NCBI GenBank assembly: GCA_946479335.1
Contig: CAMLFP010000203.1
Location: 1 to 9,740 of the forward strand
DNA length: 9,740 nucleotides
Direction: 5' to 3'
From: an uncultured Archangium sp.
GTDB taxonomy: Bacteria; Myxococcota; Myxococcia; Myxococcales; Myxococcaceae
This document shows positions 1-6,504 of the stretch, piece by piece. The translations under genes were made by a program, and so were the position numbers. Each line of letters begins with the position of its first letter. The first letter of the stretch is position 1. Below the pieces are notes generated by a model. It ran no database searches. It worked only from the letters and a program-made list of their open reading frames with translations, and was not told the DNA's origin.

Positions 1-1
1 G

Positions 2-943
2 CTGCGTTCAAGCTCCGCGCAGCTCGGGAGCTTCCGCTTCTCAGACCTGATGACGCTGCAGCAGCGCGAGTTGTTGGCGGTCGCCGATCGCATGGGCGCG
101 CGGGTGCTCGCCACCGCCGTCGCGGGGCTGGGTGACGCCGCGCCGGAGTTTCTCGGCAAGCTGCCGCCCGATCAGCGCCTGCTGGCGTCGAAGGCGGCCG
201 AAGCGGGCGCGGCGCGTCGGCTCACCGAGAAGGACGCCAGGCTGGTGCTCGACATGCACGGCGCGCTCGAGAACCCCTCCCTGGGGCTCCGGAGCGCAGG
301 CGTGCAGCGCATCATCCGCGCGGCGTACGCCCAGTCGGCCGACTTCGCGAAGAGCCTCGCGGGCCGCCACCAGGGCGACCTCGGCAAGTTGCTGCAGCGC
401 TGGCTGCGTGACGAGAAGGGCAAGCCGGTGAAGGGCGACGGCGGCCGCATGGACATCGTCGAGCAGCTCGAGCGGCTCGCGCAGAAGGGCGTGGTCGATC
501 GCCCGATGCGACTCCCGCCGCCGATGCCTGCGCCGAAGCCGGTCGCGCCGCCGCAACCTCCGCCGCGACTCGAGGCGCCCAGGGGCCTGACCGCACCGCC
601 GGCGCGGAAGCCGACCGGAGCGCTGCAGCCGCCGCCTGTGCGCCGGTCGCTCCCGGAGCAGCCGGCGAGCAAGCCGCCGGTGCTGGCACGGCGGCCGGTG
701 CCTGTCGCCGAGGCCGCGCCCACCGATTCGCAGGTGCGGCGCAAAGTGCTGCGCGACGGCAAGCCGCTCCCGCCACGGAGCAATGACCCCCTCGACACCC
801 AGCCGCCCCGCCGCGGGACCTCACCGCTCCAGCCGATCCCCCAGCGGAAGGCGCCTGCGGAGCGTTCGAGCGCGGGGACCAACCCCAGTCGTTCGCCGGT
901 GGTGAAGGGCCCGCGGCGTGGACCCGGCGACGGTTCGCGTTAA
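2..943 (+). CDS. FliG-like (SctK position) switch/sorting-platform protein, 5' end outside window
   Basis: The reading frame is open back to base 2, so the gene probably starts upstream; the ATG at 50 is likely internal. Just before that ATG the frame encodes an F-x-F-x-D-L motif (bases 32-49) followed by L..REL..V, which resembles the start of the FliG C-terminal domain. A further segment ending near base 500 (DIVEQLERLAQKGVV) resembles the last helix of that domain. From about base 503 to the stop the protein is a roughly 146-residue tail rich in Pro, Arg and Ala, surely disordered, which typical FliG lacks. In flagellar operons fliG sits directly before fliH, and here the next gene is sctL/fliH, 12 bases downstream. 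FliG links the MS ring to the FliM/FliN C-ring; in a non-flagellar T3SS the equivalent position belongs to SctK. The FliG assignment rests on a short motif plus gene order and is moderate; the CDS itself is secure. Confidence 0.6.
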   Translation: MRSSSAQLGSFRFSDLMTLQQRELLAVADRMGARVLATAVAGLGDAAPEFLGKLPPDQRLLASKAAEAGAARRLTEKDARLVLDMHGALENPSLGLRSAGVQRIIRAAYAQSADFAKSLAGRHQGDLGKLLQRWLRDEKGKPVKGDGGRMDIVEQLERLAQKGVVDRPMRLPPPMPAPKPVAPPQPPPRLEAPRGLTAPPARKPTGALQPPPVRRSLPEQPASKPPVLARRPVPVAEAAPTDSQVRRKVLRDGKPLPPRSNDPLDTQPPRRGTSPLQPIPQRKAPAERSSAGTNPSRSPVVKGPRRGPGDGSR

Positions 944-955
944 GCTGCCCTCACG

Positions 956-1663
956 ATGGATGACGGATCCGAGAGGCGAGTTCCAGGGTCTGGTGCTTCG
1001 CGAGTGCTGGGCCGGGTGATCAAAGGCGACGCCGGTGAGTCGTTGAACGAGAAGCCGATTCTGCCGCCGCCGCGCCGCGCACAGGTGGTGAACGCCGAAG
1101 AGTTCGAGGCCAAGACCGTCGGCAAGCAGATCATCGCCGAGGCGCAGGCGCGGGCCGAGGAGATCAAGGCCGAGGCGTTGCGCTTCAAGGAGGAGGTCTT
1201 CGCGAAGGCGCGCGAGGAGGCGAAGGCCGACATCCAGGCCCGGTCGGCCGAGGAGATCGCGCGCGCCAAGCTGCAGGCCGGGCAGATCATCTCCGACGCG
1301 CAGAAAGACGTGCTCGAGCTGGCGTTGATGTGCGCCAACAAGATCATCGGGCGTGACCTCGAGCGTTCGCCGGAGCTGGTGCTGGAGATCGTCGCCAACT
1401 GCACGGAGGCCGCGCGCAGCTCGAAGGCGATGGTGATCAAGGTGAACCCGGAAGACGGCAAGCTGTTGCGCGCGAAGAACCCTCGCTTGATGGAGCTCAT
1501 CGGGCGCACCGTCGACGTCTCCATCCGCGACGACAACGACGTGGAGCGCGGGGGCTGCATCATCCGCACCGAATACGGCACCATCGACGGGCAGATCCGC
1601 ACGCAGATCGACATGCTGCGCAACGTGCTGACGCCGACCGAGACCAAGAAGGAAGTGAAGTAG
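956..1663 (+). CDS. sctL: SctL/FliH-family ATPase stator (negative regulator)
   Basis: A 235-residue protein of the FliH/SctL (V-type ATPase subunit E-like) family. These peripheral-stalk proteins bind the N-terminus of the SctN/FliI ATPase and tether it to the SctQ/FliN platform at the cytoplasmic face. The N-terminus is short and polar. Residues about 48-115 are a long Ala/Glu/Lys-rich helix expected to form a coiled coil. The C-terminal domain carries the family hallmarks: VKVNPEDGKLL, then the DVERGGC segment (GGC at residues 199-201) followed by I-I-R-T-x-x-G-x-I-D and a Q.DML helix. Length is normal for the family. The ATG at 956 has no clear Shine-Dalgarno sequence; a GTG at 1004 (codon 17) is an alternative start. 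Its stop TAG abuts the ATG of sctN with no gap, so the two are probably translationally coupled, as expected for partners in one complex. Confidence 0.93.
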   Translation: MDDGSERRVPGSGASRVLGRVIKGDAGESLNEKPILPPPRRAQVVNAEEFEAKTVGKQIIAEAQARAEEIKAEALRFKEEVFAKAREEAKADIQARSAEEIARAKLQAGQIISDAQKDVLELALMCANKIIGRDLERSPELVLEIVANCTEAARSSKAMVIKVNPEDGKLLRAKNPRLMELIGRTVDVSIRDDNDVERGGCIIRTEYGTIDGQIRTQIDMLRNVLTPTETKKEVK

Positions 1664-2989
1664 ATGGGCGCCGCGCTCGACCTTCGGCGCTACGCCGACA
1701 TCATCAAGAACACGCAGACGGTGCGGGTGCGTGGGCGCGTCACGGAGCTGACCGGCCTCGTCATCAAGGCTGCGGTGCCGAACGTGCGCGTGGGCGAGGT
1801 GTGCCTCATCCGCCGCGGGAACGAAGAGGTGCGCTCGGAGGTCGTCGGCTTTCAGGGCGACATCGTGATGCTGATGCCGTTGGGCGAGCTCTCGGGCATC
1901 GGCCCTGACTCCGAGGTGATCCCCACCGGGCGACCGCTGACCATCTGGGCCGGCGACGGGTTGCTGGGCCGGGTGCTGAACGGCATCGGCGAGCCGATCG
2001 ACGGCAAGCCGCTCCCGACCGACACCATGTTGCCGTGGGCGGTGGACCGCGATTGCCCCGACCCGTTCAAGCGCCAGCGCATCACGCGGCCCCTCGCGCT
2101 CGGTGTGCGCTGCATCGATGGTTTGCTCACCGTCGGCGAAGGCCAGCGCATCGGTTTGTTCGCAGGCTCCGGCGTCGGTAAGTCGACCTTGATGGGCCAG
2201 ATCGCCCGGCAGACCGCCGCGGAGCTCTCGGTCATCGCGCTCATCGGCGAGCGTGGTCGCGAAGTGCTGGAGTTCATCGAAGACGCGCTGGGCCACGAAG
2301 GCATGAAGCGCTCGGTGGTGATCTGCGCGACCTCCGACCAACCGTCGCTGGTGCGTCTGCGCGCGGGCTACGTCGCCACCGCCATCGCCGAGTACTTCCG
2401 CGAGCGCGGCGGCAACGTGCTCTTCATGCTCGATACCGTGACGCGTCTCGCGCGCGCCCAGCGTGAGATCGGCCTCGCCATCGGCGAGCCTCCGGCGCGT
2501 CAGGGCTACCCGCCGTCGGTGTTCTCGATGCTGCCGCGCATGCTGGAGCGCACCGGCAATTCAGAGAAGGGCAAGTGCACCGCCATCTACACCTGCCTGG
2601 TGGCCGGCGGTGACATGGAGGAGCCCATCGCCGACGAGGTGCGCGGTATTCTCGACGGCCACTTCATCTTGAACCGCGCGCTCGGTGAGCGAAACCAGTG
2701 GCCCGCGATGGACGTGCTGGCCTCGCTCTCCCGCGTGATGAGCCAGATCGTCTCGAAGGAGCACAAGAAGGCCGCCGGCAAGCTCCGCGAGACGCTGTCG
2801 ACCTACGAGAAGCAGCGCGACCTGATTCTGCTCGGCGCGTACCAGTACGGCACCGACCCCCGCACCGACTACGCCATCGACAAGTACGACACGATCATCA
2901 ACTTCCTGAAGCAGGACACCTTCGAGAACACCCCGTTCGAGGAGACGGTCCAGCGGCTGGTCGACATGTTCGCCGACGCGGAAGGGTGA
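1664..2989 (+). CDS. sctN: SctN/FliI T3SS ATPase
   Basis: A 441-residue hexameric ATPase of the FliI/SctN family, related to F1 beta. It hydrolyses ATP at the base of the export gate to release chaperones and unfold substrates. Visible motifs are the Walker A loop GSGVGKST (residues 168-175), the catalytic-glutamate segment IGERGREV (194-201), Walker B with D257 in VLFMLDTVTR, and the family segment IGEPPARQGYPPSVFSMLPR that follows. The N-terminal beta-barrel (about 1-95) and C-terminal helical domain, ending FEETVQRLVDMF, are complete and the length is typical. The start ATG directly follows the sctL stop, with AAGGAAG at 1649-1655 as a good ribosome binding site. Its flagellar counterpart is FliI; the SctN name is chosen because the operon has a fused FliM/FliN gene. 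Confidence in family is very high. Confidence 0.97.
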   Translation: MGAALDLRRYADIIKNTQTVRVRGRVTELTGLVIKAAVPNVRVGEVCLIRRGNEEVRSEVVGFQGDIVMLMPLGELSGIGPDSEVIPTGRPLTIWAGDGLLGRVLNGIGEPIDGKPLPTDTMLPWAVDRDCPDPFKRQRITRPLALGVRCIDGLLTVGEGQRIGLFAGSGVGKSTLMGQIARQTAAELSVIALIGERGREVLEFIEDALGHEGMKRSVVICATSDQPSLVRLRAGYVATAIAEYFRERGGNVLFMLDTVTRLARAQREIGLAIGEPPARQGYPPSVFSMLPRMLERTGNSEKGKCTAIYTCLVAGGDMEEPIADEVRGILDGHFILNRALGERNQWPAMDVLASLSRVMSQIVSKEHKKAAGKLRETLSTYEKQRDLILLGAYQYGTDPRTDYAIDKYDTIINFLKQDTFENTPFEETVQRLVDMFADAEG

Positions 2990-3010
2990 TGACGGTGTAG
3001 GCTCGGGGCG

Positions 3011-4165
3011 ATGCCTCCCTATCGGCTCCAGGCCCTCCTCGACATCAGGACGAAGGCTGAGGAAGACGCGAAAGACGCGTTCTCCGCGGCCGTCAAGGAG
3101 GCCGAAAAAGAGAAGAAGCAGCTGGCCACCATGCAGCAGACGCTCGAGCGCATGAAGGTCGAGCGCAAGGCCAAGGTGCAGGCGTTCTTGAACGAGATGA
3201 CCGCCAAGGGCGGCGGCATCAACGGCTTCCAGCAGATGGGCCGCTTCGAGGCGCGGCTGAAAGACGAAGAGGCGCAGCAGGCCCTCGAGGTCGAGCGCCA
3301 GAAGGAGGTCGTCACCCAGGCGGAGAAGCTCGTCGAGCAACGCCGTGAGGAGATGGCCACCGCCGCGATGGAGAAGAAGGCCATCGAGAAGAACAAGGAA
3401 GCGTTCTTGAAGCAGGTGAAGGCGGAGCGGCAGGCGAAGGAGGAGATGAACCTGGCGGTGATCGGCACCGTCCTGCAACCCCAACGGTTGCGACGGGAGA
3501 AGAAGCATTGCGCGGGGTCGATGAGCGCGCGGCCGAGCGCACCGCTGCGCGCCTCCAGGAAGCCAAGCGTCAGGAAGACGCGCAGAAGACCAAGAAGTTC
3601 AACGAGAACAGCGCCTTCAAGAAGCTCGTGGGCTCGCAGCAGCAGCAGGCGCAGGCCAACCAGGCGCAACGGCAGCAGGCCACGCAGCAGGAGAGCGGCC
3701 TCGCCAAGTCGGCCATCGCCGAGCTGTTGGGTCACGCCGACGCCGAGAAGATGGGCGAGTCGAACCGCCAGGAGGCCTCGACGTTCAAGTCGCGCCTCGG
3801 CGAGTCGCAGACGGGCGAGCGGGTGCAGACCGGCGCGCGTCAGGAGAGCGAGGTCGCGGGCCACGTGCAGGAGCAGTCGTCGCAGAGCACCGCGCAGAGC
3901 AACGAGGCCTCGAAGTCTGACAAGTCGGGGAGCGCGCGCAGCTCCGAGGCGCACAAGTCAGACCGCGCGGCCGCGACGGAGCGTGCCGAGGAGCGCAGCG
4001 AGGCGAGCTCCACGTCGTCGAACGCGGGCGCCGCGGGGGCGCGCGGTGAGAAGGGCGACATCAAGGCCGACGCTGACAAGGGCGGTGGTGGCCAGCAGGG
4101 CAGCAAAGACGGCAAAGACGGCGCGCCGATGGCGAACCCCAGCTTCCGCTTCAACCCGGCGTTGA
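3011..4165 (+). CDS. sctO: SctO/FliJ-like ATPase stalk protein; frame lacks the expected stop
   Basis: Codons 1 to about 166 encode a charged, nearly all-helical protein rich in Lys, Glu, Gln and Ala, as in FliJ/SctO. FliJ/SctO is the two-stranded coiled coil that inserts into the SctN hexamer and contacts the export gate protein SctV/FlhA. The internal segment GINGFQQMGRFEARLKDEE (residues about 69-87) and the position between ATPase and SctP/FliK support this. FliJ-type proteins usually end after about 150-170 residues, but here the frame stays open to 4165. The extra 218 residues are Arg/Ser/Ala/Pro-rich and are the out-of-frame reading of sctP, so they are probably not a natural domain. 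Codon 167 is TGC (3509-3511); TGA there would give a TTGA overlap with the sctP start. Either the stop was lost or the base is a sequence error. The biologically meaningful part is about 3011-3511. The start ATG has only a weak upstream AGG. Confidence 0.75.
   Translation: MPPYRLQALLDIRTKAEEDAKDAFSAAVKEAEKEKKQLATMQQTLERMKVERKAKVQAFLNEMTAKGGGINGFQQMGRFEARLKDEEAQQALEVERQKEVVTQAEKLVEQRREEMATAAMEKKAIEKNKEAFLKQVKAERQAKEEMNLAVIGTVLQPQRLRREKKHCAGSMSARPSAPLRASRKPSVRKTRRRPRSSTRTAPSRSSWARSSSRRRPTRRNGSRPRSRRAASPSRPSPSCWVTPTPRRWASRTARRPRRSSRASASRRRASGCRPARVRRARSRATCRSSRRRAPRRATRPRSLTSRGARAAPRRTSQTARPRRSVPRSAARRAPRRRTRAPRGRAVRRATSRPTLTRAVVASRAAKTAKTARRWRTPASASTRR
3495..3510 (+). promoter_or_regulatory. 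Shine-Dalgarno and TTG start of sctP
   Basis: GGGAGAAG at 3495-3502 lies before TTG at 3508-3510, with GGAG (3496-3499) spaced 8 bases from the TTG. No ATG or GTG occurs in the sctP frame nearby, and codon third positions in this frame become G/C-rich only from about 3508 onward. Together these decide for the TTG start. Confidence 0.6.
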
Positions 4166-4494
4166 TGGCGCCGGTGTCGGTCGCGAAGACGAAGGAGGCG
4201 AGCGGCTCCGAGCGCCTGCGCAAGGTGGCCAACGAGCTCGCCCAGAAGATCGTCGAGCGCGTGCGCATCGGCACCAACGCGGCGGGCAAGATGGAGTTCC
4301 AGGTCGATCTCAAGAGCGACGTGCTCTCCGGGCTCTCGCTCAAGATCTCGGCGCACAACGGGAAGATCAAGGCGGTCTTCCAGGGCTCTGACAAAGACGT
4401 GCTCAAGATGATCGAGGAGCAGGGCGAGGCGCTGAAGCAGGCGCTGGGCGCCCGTGGCCTCACGCTCGAAGATCTGAAGATCGAGGCGCGCTGA
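3508..4494 (+). CDS. sctP: SctP/FliK-like substrate-switch and length-control protein
   Basis: A 328-residue protein from a TTG start. Residues 1-206 are low-complexity and hydrophilic (Gln, Ser, Glu, Lys, Ala, Gly), including a Gln-rich run at about 43-61, and contain no proline at all. The C-terminal part (about 230-328) is a compact domain: a helix (SERLRKVANELAQKIVERV), beta strands (MEFQVDL, LSLKISAHNGKIKAVF) and a terminal helix plus strand (L..QGEALKQALGARGLTLEDLKIEA). This pattern matches the FliK C-terminal (hook-length control) domain, which contacts FlhB/SctU to switch substrate class. A variable, extended ruler-like N-terminus before this domain is normal for FliK/SctP. It lies between sctO and sctQ, as fliK follows fliJ in flagellar operons, and ends one base before the GTG of sctQ. 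Sequence conservation in this family is low, so the call rests on the C-terminal domain and on position. Confidence 0.82.
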   Translation: MRGVDERAAERTAARLQEAKRQEDAQKTKKFNENSAFKKLVGSQQQQAQANQAQRQQATQQESGLAKSAIAELLGHADAEKMGESNRQEASTFKSRLGESQTGERVQTGARQESEVAGHVQEQSSQSTAQSNEASKSDKSGSARSSEAHKSDRAAATERAEERSEASSTSSNAGAAGARGEKGDIKADADKGGGGQQGSKDGKDGAPMANPSFRFNPALMAPVSVAKTKEASGSERLRKVANELAQKIVERVRIGTNAAGKMEFQVDLKSDVLSGLSLKISAHNGKIKAVFQGSDKDVLKMIEEQGEALKQALGARGLTLEDLKIEAR

Positions 4495-4495
4495 A

Positions 4496-5863
4496 GTGGC
4501 CGATCGTCCCGAACACACGATGTTGATCCGCGCGCCGACCTCGCGGCCGGTCAAGCCGCCTCCGGAGCCGGAGCCGCGTCACGAAGAGAGCGCCGGGCGT
4601 GAGTGGCAGCCGTTCGTCTTCAGCGGGCTGGAGCACGTCAGCAAGCGCGACGCGCGTCTGGTGAAGAACCTCGAGTGGTTGCTGCCGCCGGTTCGGCCGT
4701 CGGGCGAGGTGGCGAGCTCGGTGCGCAAGCGCCTGCAGGAGATGATCGAGGAGCAGGTCTCGCTGCAGACCGAGTTCGTGCACGTGGTGCCGATGTCGCA
4801 GCTGCAGCACTACATCGGCGACACCACGTTCCTCGCCGTGCTGGCGCCGGCGCCCAACAAGACGCGCGGCCTGCTCGAGGTGGAACTCGGCCTCGCCCAC
4901 CACACCATCGACCTGCTGCTCGGCGGCGTCGGTGACGCAGTGGGGATGCGCCCGCTCACCGACATCGAAGACGGCGTGATGACCTACGTGCTCATCGAGC
5001 TGCTCAAGGTGCTCTCACCGTCGTTGGACCCCGCGCTCCCCACGTTGCGGATCGAGGGCGCGGTGAGCAGCTTCGGAGAGATTCGGGGGCTCATCCCCGA
5101 CAATGAGCGGCTGACGGTGTTGCAGCTGAAGGCCGTCTTCGGGAACACCGCGGGCTACGTGCGGGTGGTGCTGCCCGAAGATGTGTTGAGCGCGGTGAGT
5201 CCTCCGTCTGACGCGGCGCTGCGGCGCGCCCGGCGAGCGCGCGACGCGGAGCTGCACCTCGGGCGGCTGCGCAATGTGCCCGCGCAGATCCGCGCGGAGA
5301 TCGGCCGCGTGGAGATCGCCGCCGGAGACCTCGCGCAGCTGGGCGAGCGCGACGTGGTGCTGGTCGACGCGCTGACGTGCCGGCCCGATCAAGGTGAAGG
5401 TGGTACGGCGCGGCTCCGCATCGGCACCGGCCAGGTCGGGCACCTCGACGCGGAGATCATCGTCGAAGACGGGCGCTGCCAGGCGAGGGTGACCGGCGTG
5501 ACGGTGGGCACTCCGGCGCCGCCGAGCGAAGTGATTTCGAGTGAAGGCTCGGGTGGCGAGGGCGCCTCCGAAGAAGATCCATCAACCAATCCGGGTTCAG
5601 GGAGAGACGACTTGGAAGACGCGCAGGGCGCCGCTGGCGCCGACTTGATGAACGACATCCCGCTGCAGATCTCCATCGAGTTGGGGCGCGTGGCGACCAC
5701 CGCGGAGGAGGTCGTGGGGCTGAAGGTCGGGCACGTGTTCGATCTCAACCGCGTGGCCGGAGAGCCGCTCGACCTCTCGGTGAACGGCAAGATCATCGCG
5801 CGTGGTGAGCTCGTGGAGATCGACGGCAACCTGGGCGTGCGAATCCTCTCACTCGCGGGGTGA
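4496..5863 (+). CDS. sctQ: SctQ, FliM/FliN-like fused C-ring (sorting platform) protein
   Basis: A 455-residue protein. After a Pro-rich leader (1-38), residues about 40-240 resemble the FliM middle domain. The clearest match is the strand-helix block with IDLLLGGVGD (138-147) followed by LTDIEDGVMTYVL. Residues about 255-335 look like a first, divergent SpoA domain. An acidic Ser/Gly/Pro linker follows (about 338-385), then a well-conserved FliN-type SpoA domain (about 387-455) with ISIELGRV, LKVGHVFDL, GEPLDLSVNGKIIARGE and GNLGVRI. FliM and FliN are separate in flagella; fusion is the SctQ arrangement of non-flagellar T3SS. I see no CheY-binding LSQxEID motif at the N-terminus. The protein builds the cytoplasmic sorting platform that holds SctL/SctN. 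GTG 4496 has GAGG at 4483-4486; ATG 4520 (codon 9) is an alternative start. The stop overlaps the next gene's GTG as GTGA. Confidence 0.9.
   Translation: MADRPEHTMLIRAPTSRPVKPPPEPEPRHEESAGREWQPFVFSGLEHVSKRDARLVKNLEWLLPPVRPSGEVASSVRKRLQEMIEEQVSLQTEFVHVVPMSQLQHYIGDTTFLAVLAPAPNKTRGLLEVELGLAHHTIDLLLGGVGDAVGMRPLTDIEDGVMTYVLIELLKVLSPSLDPALPTLRIEGAVSSFGEIRGLIPDNERLTVLQLKAVFGNTAGYVRVVLPEDVLSAVSPPSDAALRRARRARDAELHLGRLRNVPAQIRAEIGRVEIAAGDLAQLGERDVVLVDALTCRPDQGEGGTARLRIGTGQVGHLDAEIIVEDGRCQARVTGVTVGTPAPPSEVISSEGSGGEGASEEDPSTNPGSGRDDLEDAQGAAGADLMNDIPLQISIELGRVATTAEEVVGLKVGHVFDLNRVAGEPLDLSVNGKIIARGELVEIDGNLGVRILSLAG
5599..5614 (+). promoter_or_regulatory. Probable internal ribosome binding site and TTG start for SctQ-C
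   Basis: Inside sctQ, AGGGAGAG (5599-5606) is followed by an in-frame TTG at 5612-5614; GGAG at 5601-5604 is 7 bases from it. The motif is written with codons rare in this G+C-rich gene (TCA, GGG, AGA), and the surrounding linker has unusually many A/T third positions. It falls just before the last SpoA domain, where internal starts are known in YscQ and SpaO. Confidence 0.5.
5612..5863 (+). CDS. SctQ-C, predicted short FliN-like product from internal start
   Basis: Same frame as sctQ. Translation from the internal TTG (codon 373) would give an 83-residue protein made of a short acidic leader and the complete C-terminal SpoA/FliN domain. In several T3SS (Yersinia YscQ, Salmonella SpaO) such a short product, of about this size, is made from an internal start and joins full-length SctQ in the sorting platform. 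This is an inference from the ribosome binding site, codon choice and domain boundary. An ATG at 5648 (codon 385) is an alternative internal start but has no good Shine-Dalgarno sequence. Confidence 0.4.
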   Translation: MEDAQGAAGADLMNDIPLQISIELGRVATTAEEVVGLKVGHVFDLNRVAGEPLDLSVNGKIIARGELVEIDGNLGVRILSLAG

Positions 5864-6504
5864 CGCGCCCGCGCGCCTCGCATACCGTGCGCCGCGTGTT
5901 TCGCGTCGGAGTCTTGCTGTTCGCGTTGTTGGCGCCCGCCGGGTTGGCGGCTGAACCTGTCGCGCCGGCCGTCGAGGCGAAGGCTCCCGAAGGCGCGCCG
6001 GTCGTGGCGCCCGCGCCGGCGATCATCCCCGAGCCGGAGATCCCCCACAGTGAGCCTCCCGGGCTCGGCCCCGATGATGACCTGAGCGTCGGGTGGACGC
6101 TCATCCGCACCATGTTGGTGCTGGGCATCGTCATCGCGCTCGCGTGGCTGACCTTGAACGTCGGCCTGCGCCGGTTGATGGGCATCAAGCCGGTGGTCGG
6201 CACGCCGGTCGTCACCGTGCTGGAGCGCGTCGCGCTCGACCAGAAGCGGGCGCTGTTCGTGGTGGAGGCCGCCGGCGAGGTGCTGCTGATCGGCGGTGGT
6301 GACGGCTCGCTCTCGTTGCTGACGAAGCTCGAGCGCGGACAGATCGAGAAGCTGCAGCGGGCTCGCGAGGGCGCGGGCGTGCAGCTCAGCCCGTTCCTCC
6401 AGAAGCTCCTCGGGCGAAACAGCGCGCCGACGCCGGGCGAAGCGAAAGTTCAATCGGTGGCCGCCGACGTCGAGGGCGCCGCCCCCGTGAAGGAAACGAA
6501 ATGA
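5860..6504 (+). CDS. fliO: FliO-like export-gate assembly protein
   Basis: A 214-residue membrane protein. The N-terminus has Arg residues and a hydrophobic stretch (about 13-30, ending AGLAA) that reads as a signal peptide or signal anchor. Then come an Ala/Pro-rich periplasmic stretch (about 31-70), one transmembrane helix (about 79-101), and a cytoplasmic domain with the FliO pattern: VVTVLERVALDQKRALFVVEAAGEVLLIGGGDGSL (residues 117-151), then LLTKL. In flagella FliO helps FliP form its ring; it is not part of the conserved core of non-flagellar T3SS. Its place directly before sctR/fliP is the flagellar one. GTG 5860 overlaps the sctQ stop (GTGA); in-frame GTGs at 5887 and 5896 would shorten the N-terminus and leave the hydrophobic segment. 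The stop overlaps the sctR start as ATGA. FliO is poorly conserved, so the identification uses topology, pattern and position. Confidence 0.82.
   Translation: MTRPRASHTVRRVFRVGVLLFALLAPAGLAAEPVAPAVEAKAPEGAPVVAPAPAIIPEPEIPHSEPPGLGPDDDLSVGWTLIRTMLVLGIVIALAWLTLNVGLRRLMGIKPVVGTPVVTVLERVALDQKRALFVVEAAGEVLLIGGGDGSLSLLTKLERGQIEKLQRAREGAGVQLSPFLQKLLGRNSAPTPGEAKVQSVAADVEGAAPVKETK

Noticed and set aside
821..2341. 506-codon open frame on the - strand across sctL and sctN
   Set aside because: It is antisense to two certain genes; its His/Arg/Leu/Asp-rich composition is typical of the reverse frame of G+C-rich genes and no family motif is visible.
2989..3000. Four-codon ATG ACG GTG TAG minicistron overlapping the sctN stop
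   Set aside because: Too short to judge as coding; could at most help ribosome transfer to sctO, with no further support.
3019..3954. 311-codon - strand open frame over sctO and sctP
   Set aside because: Leu/Arg-rich reverse reading of Lys/Glu/Gln-rich coiled-coil codons; no independent evidence for a gene.
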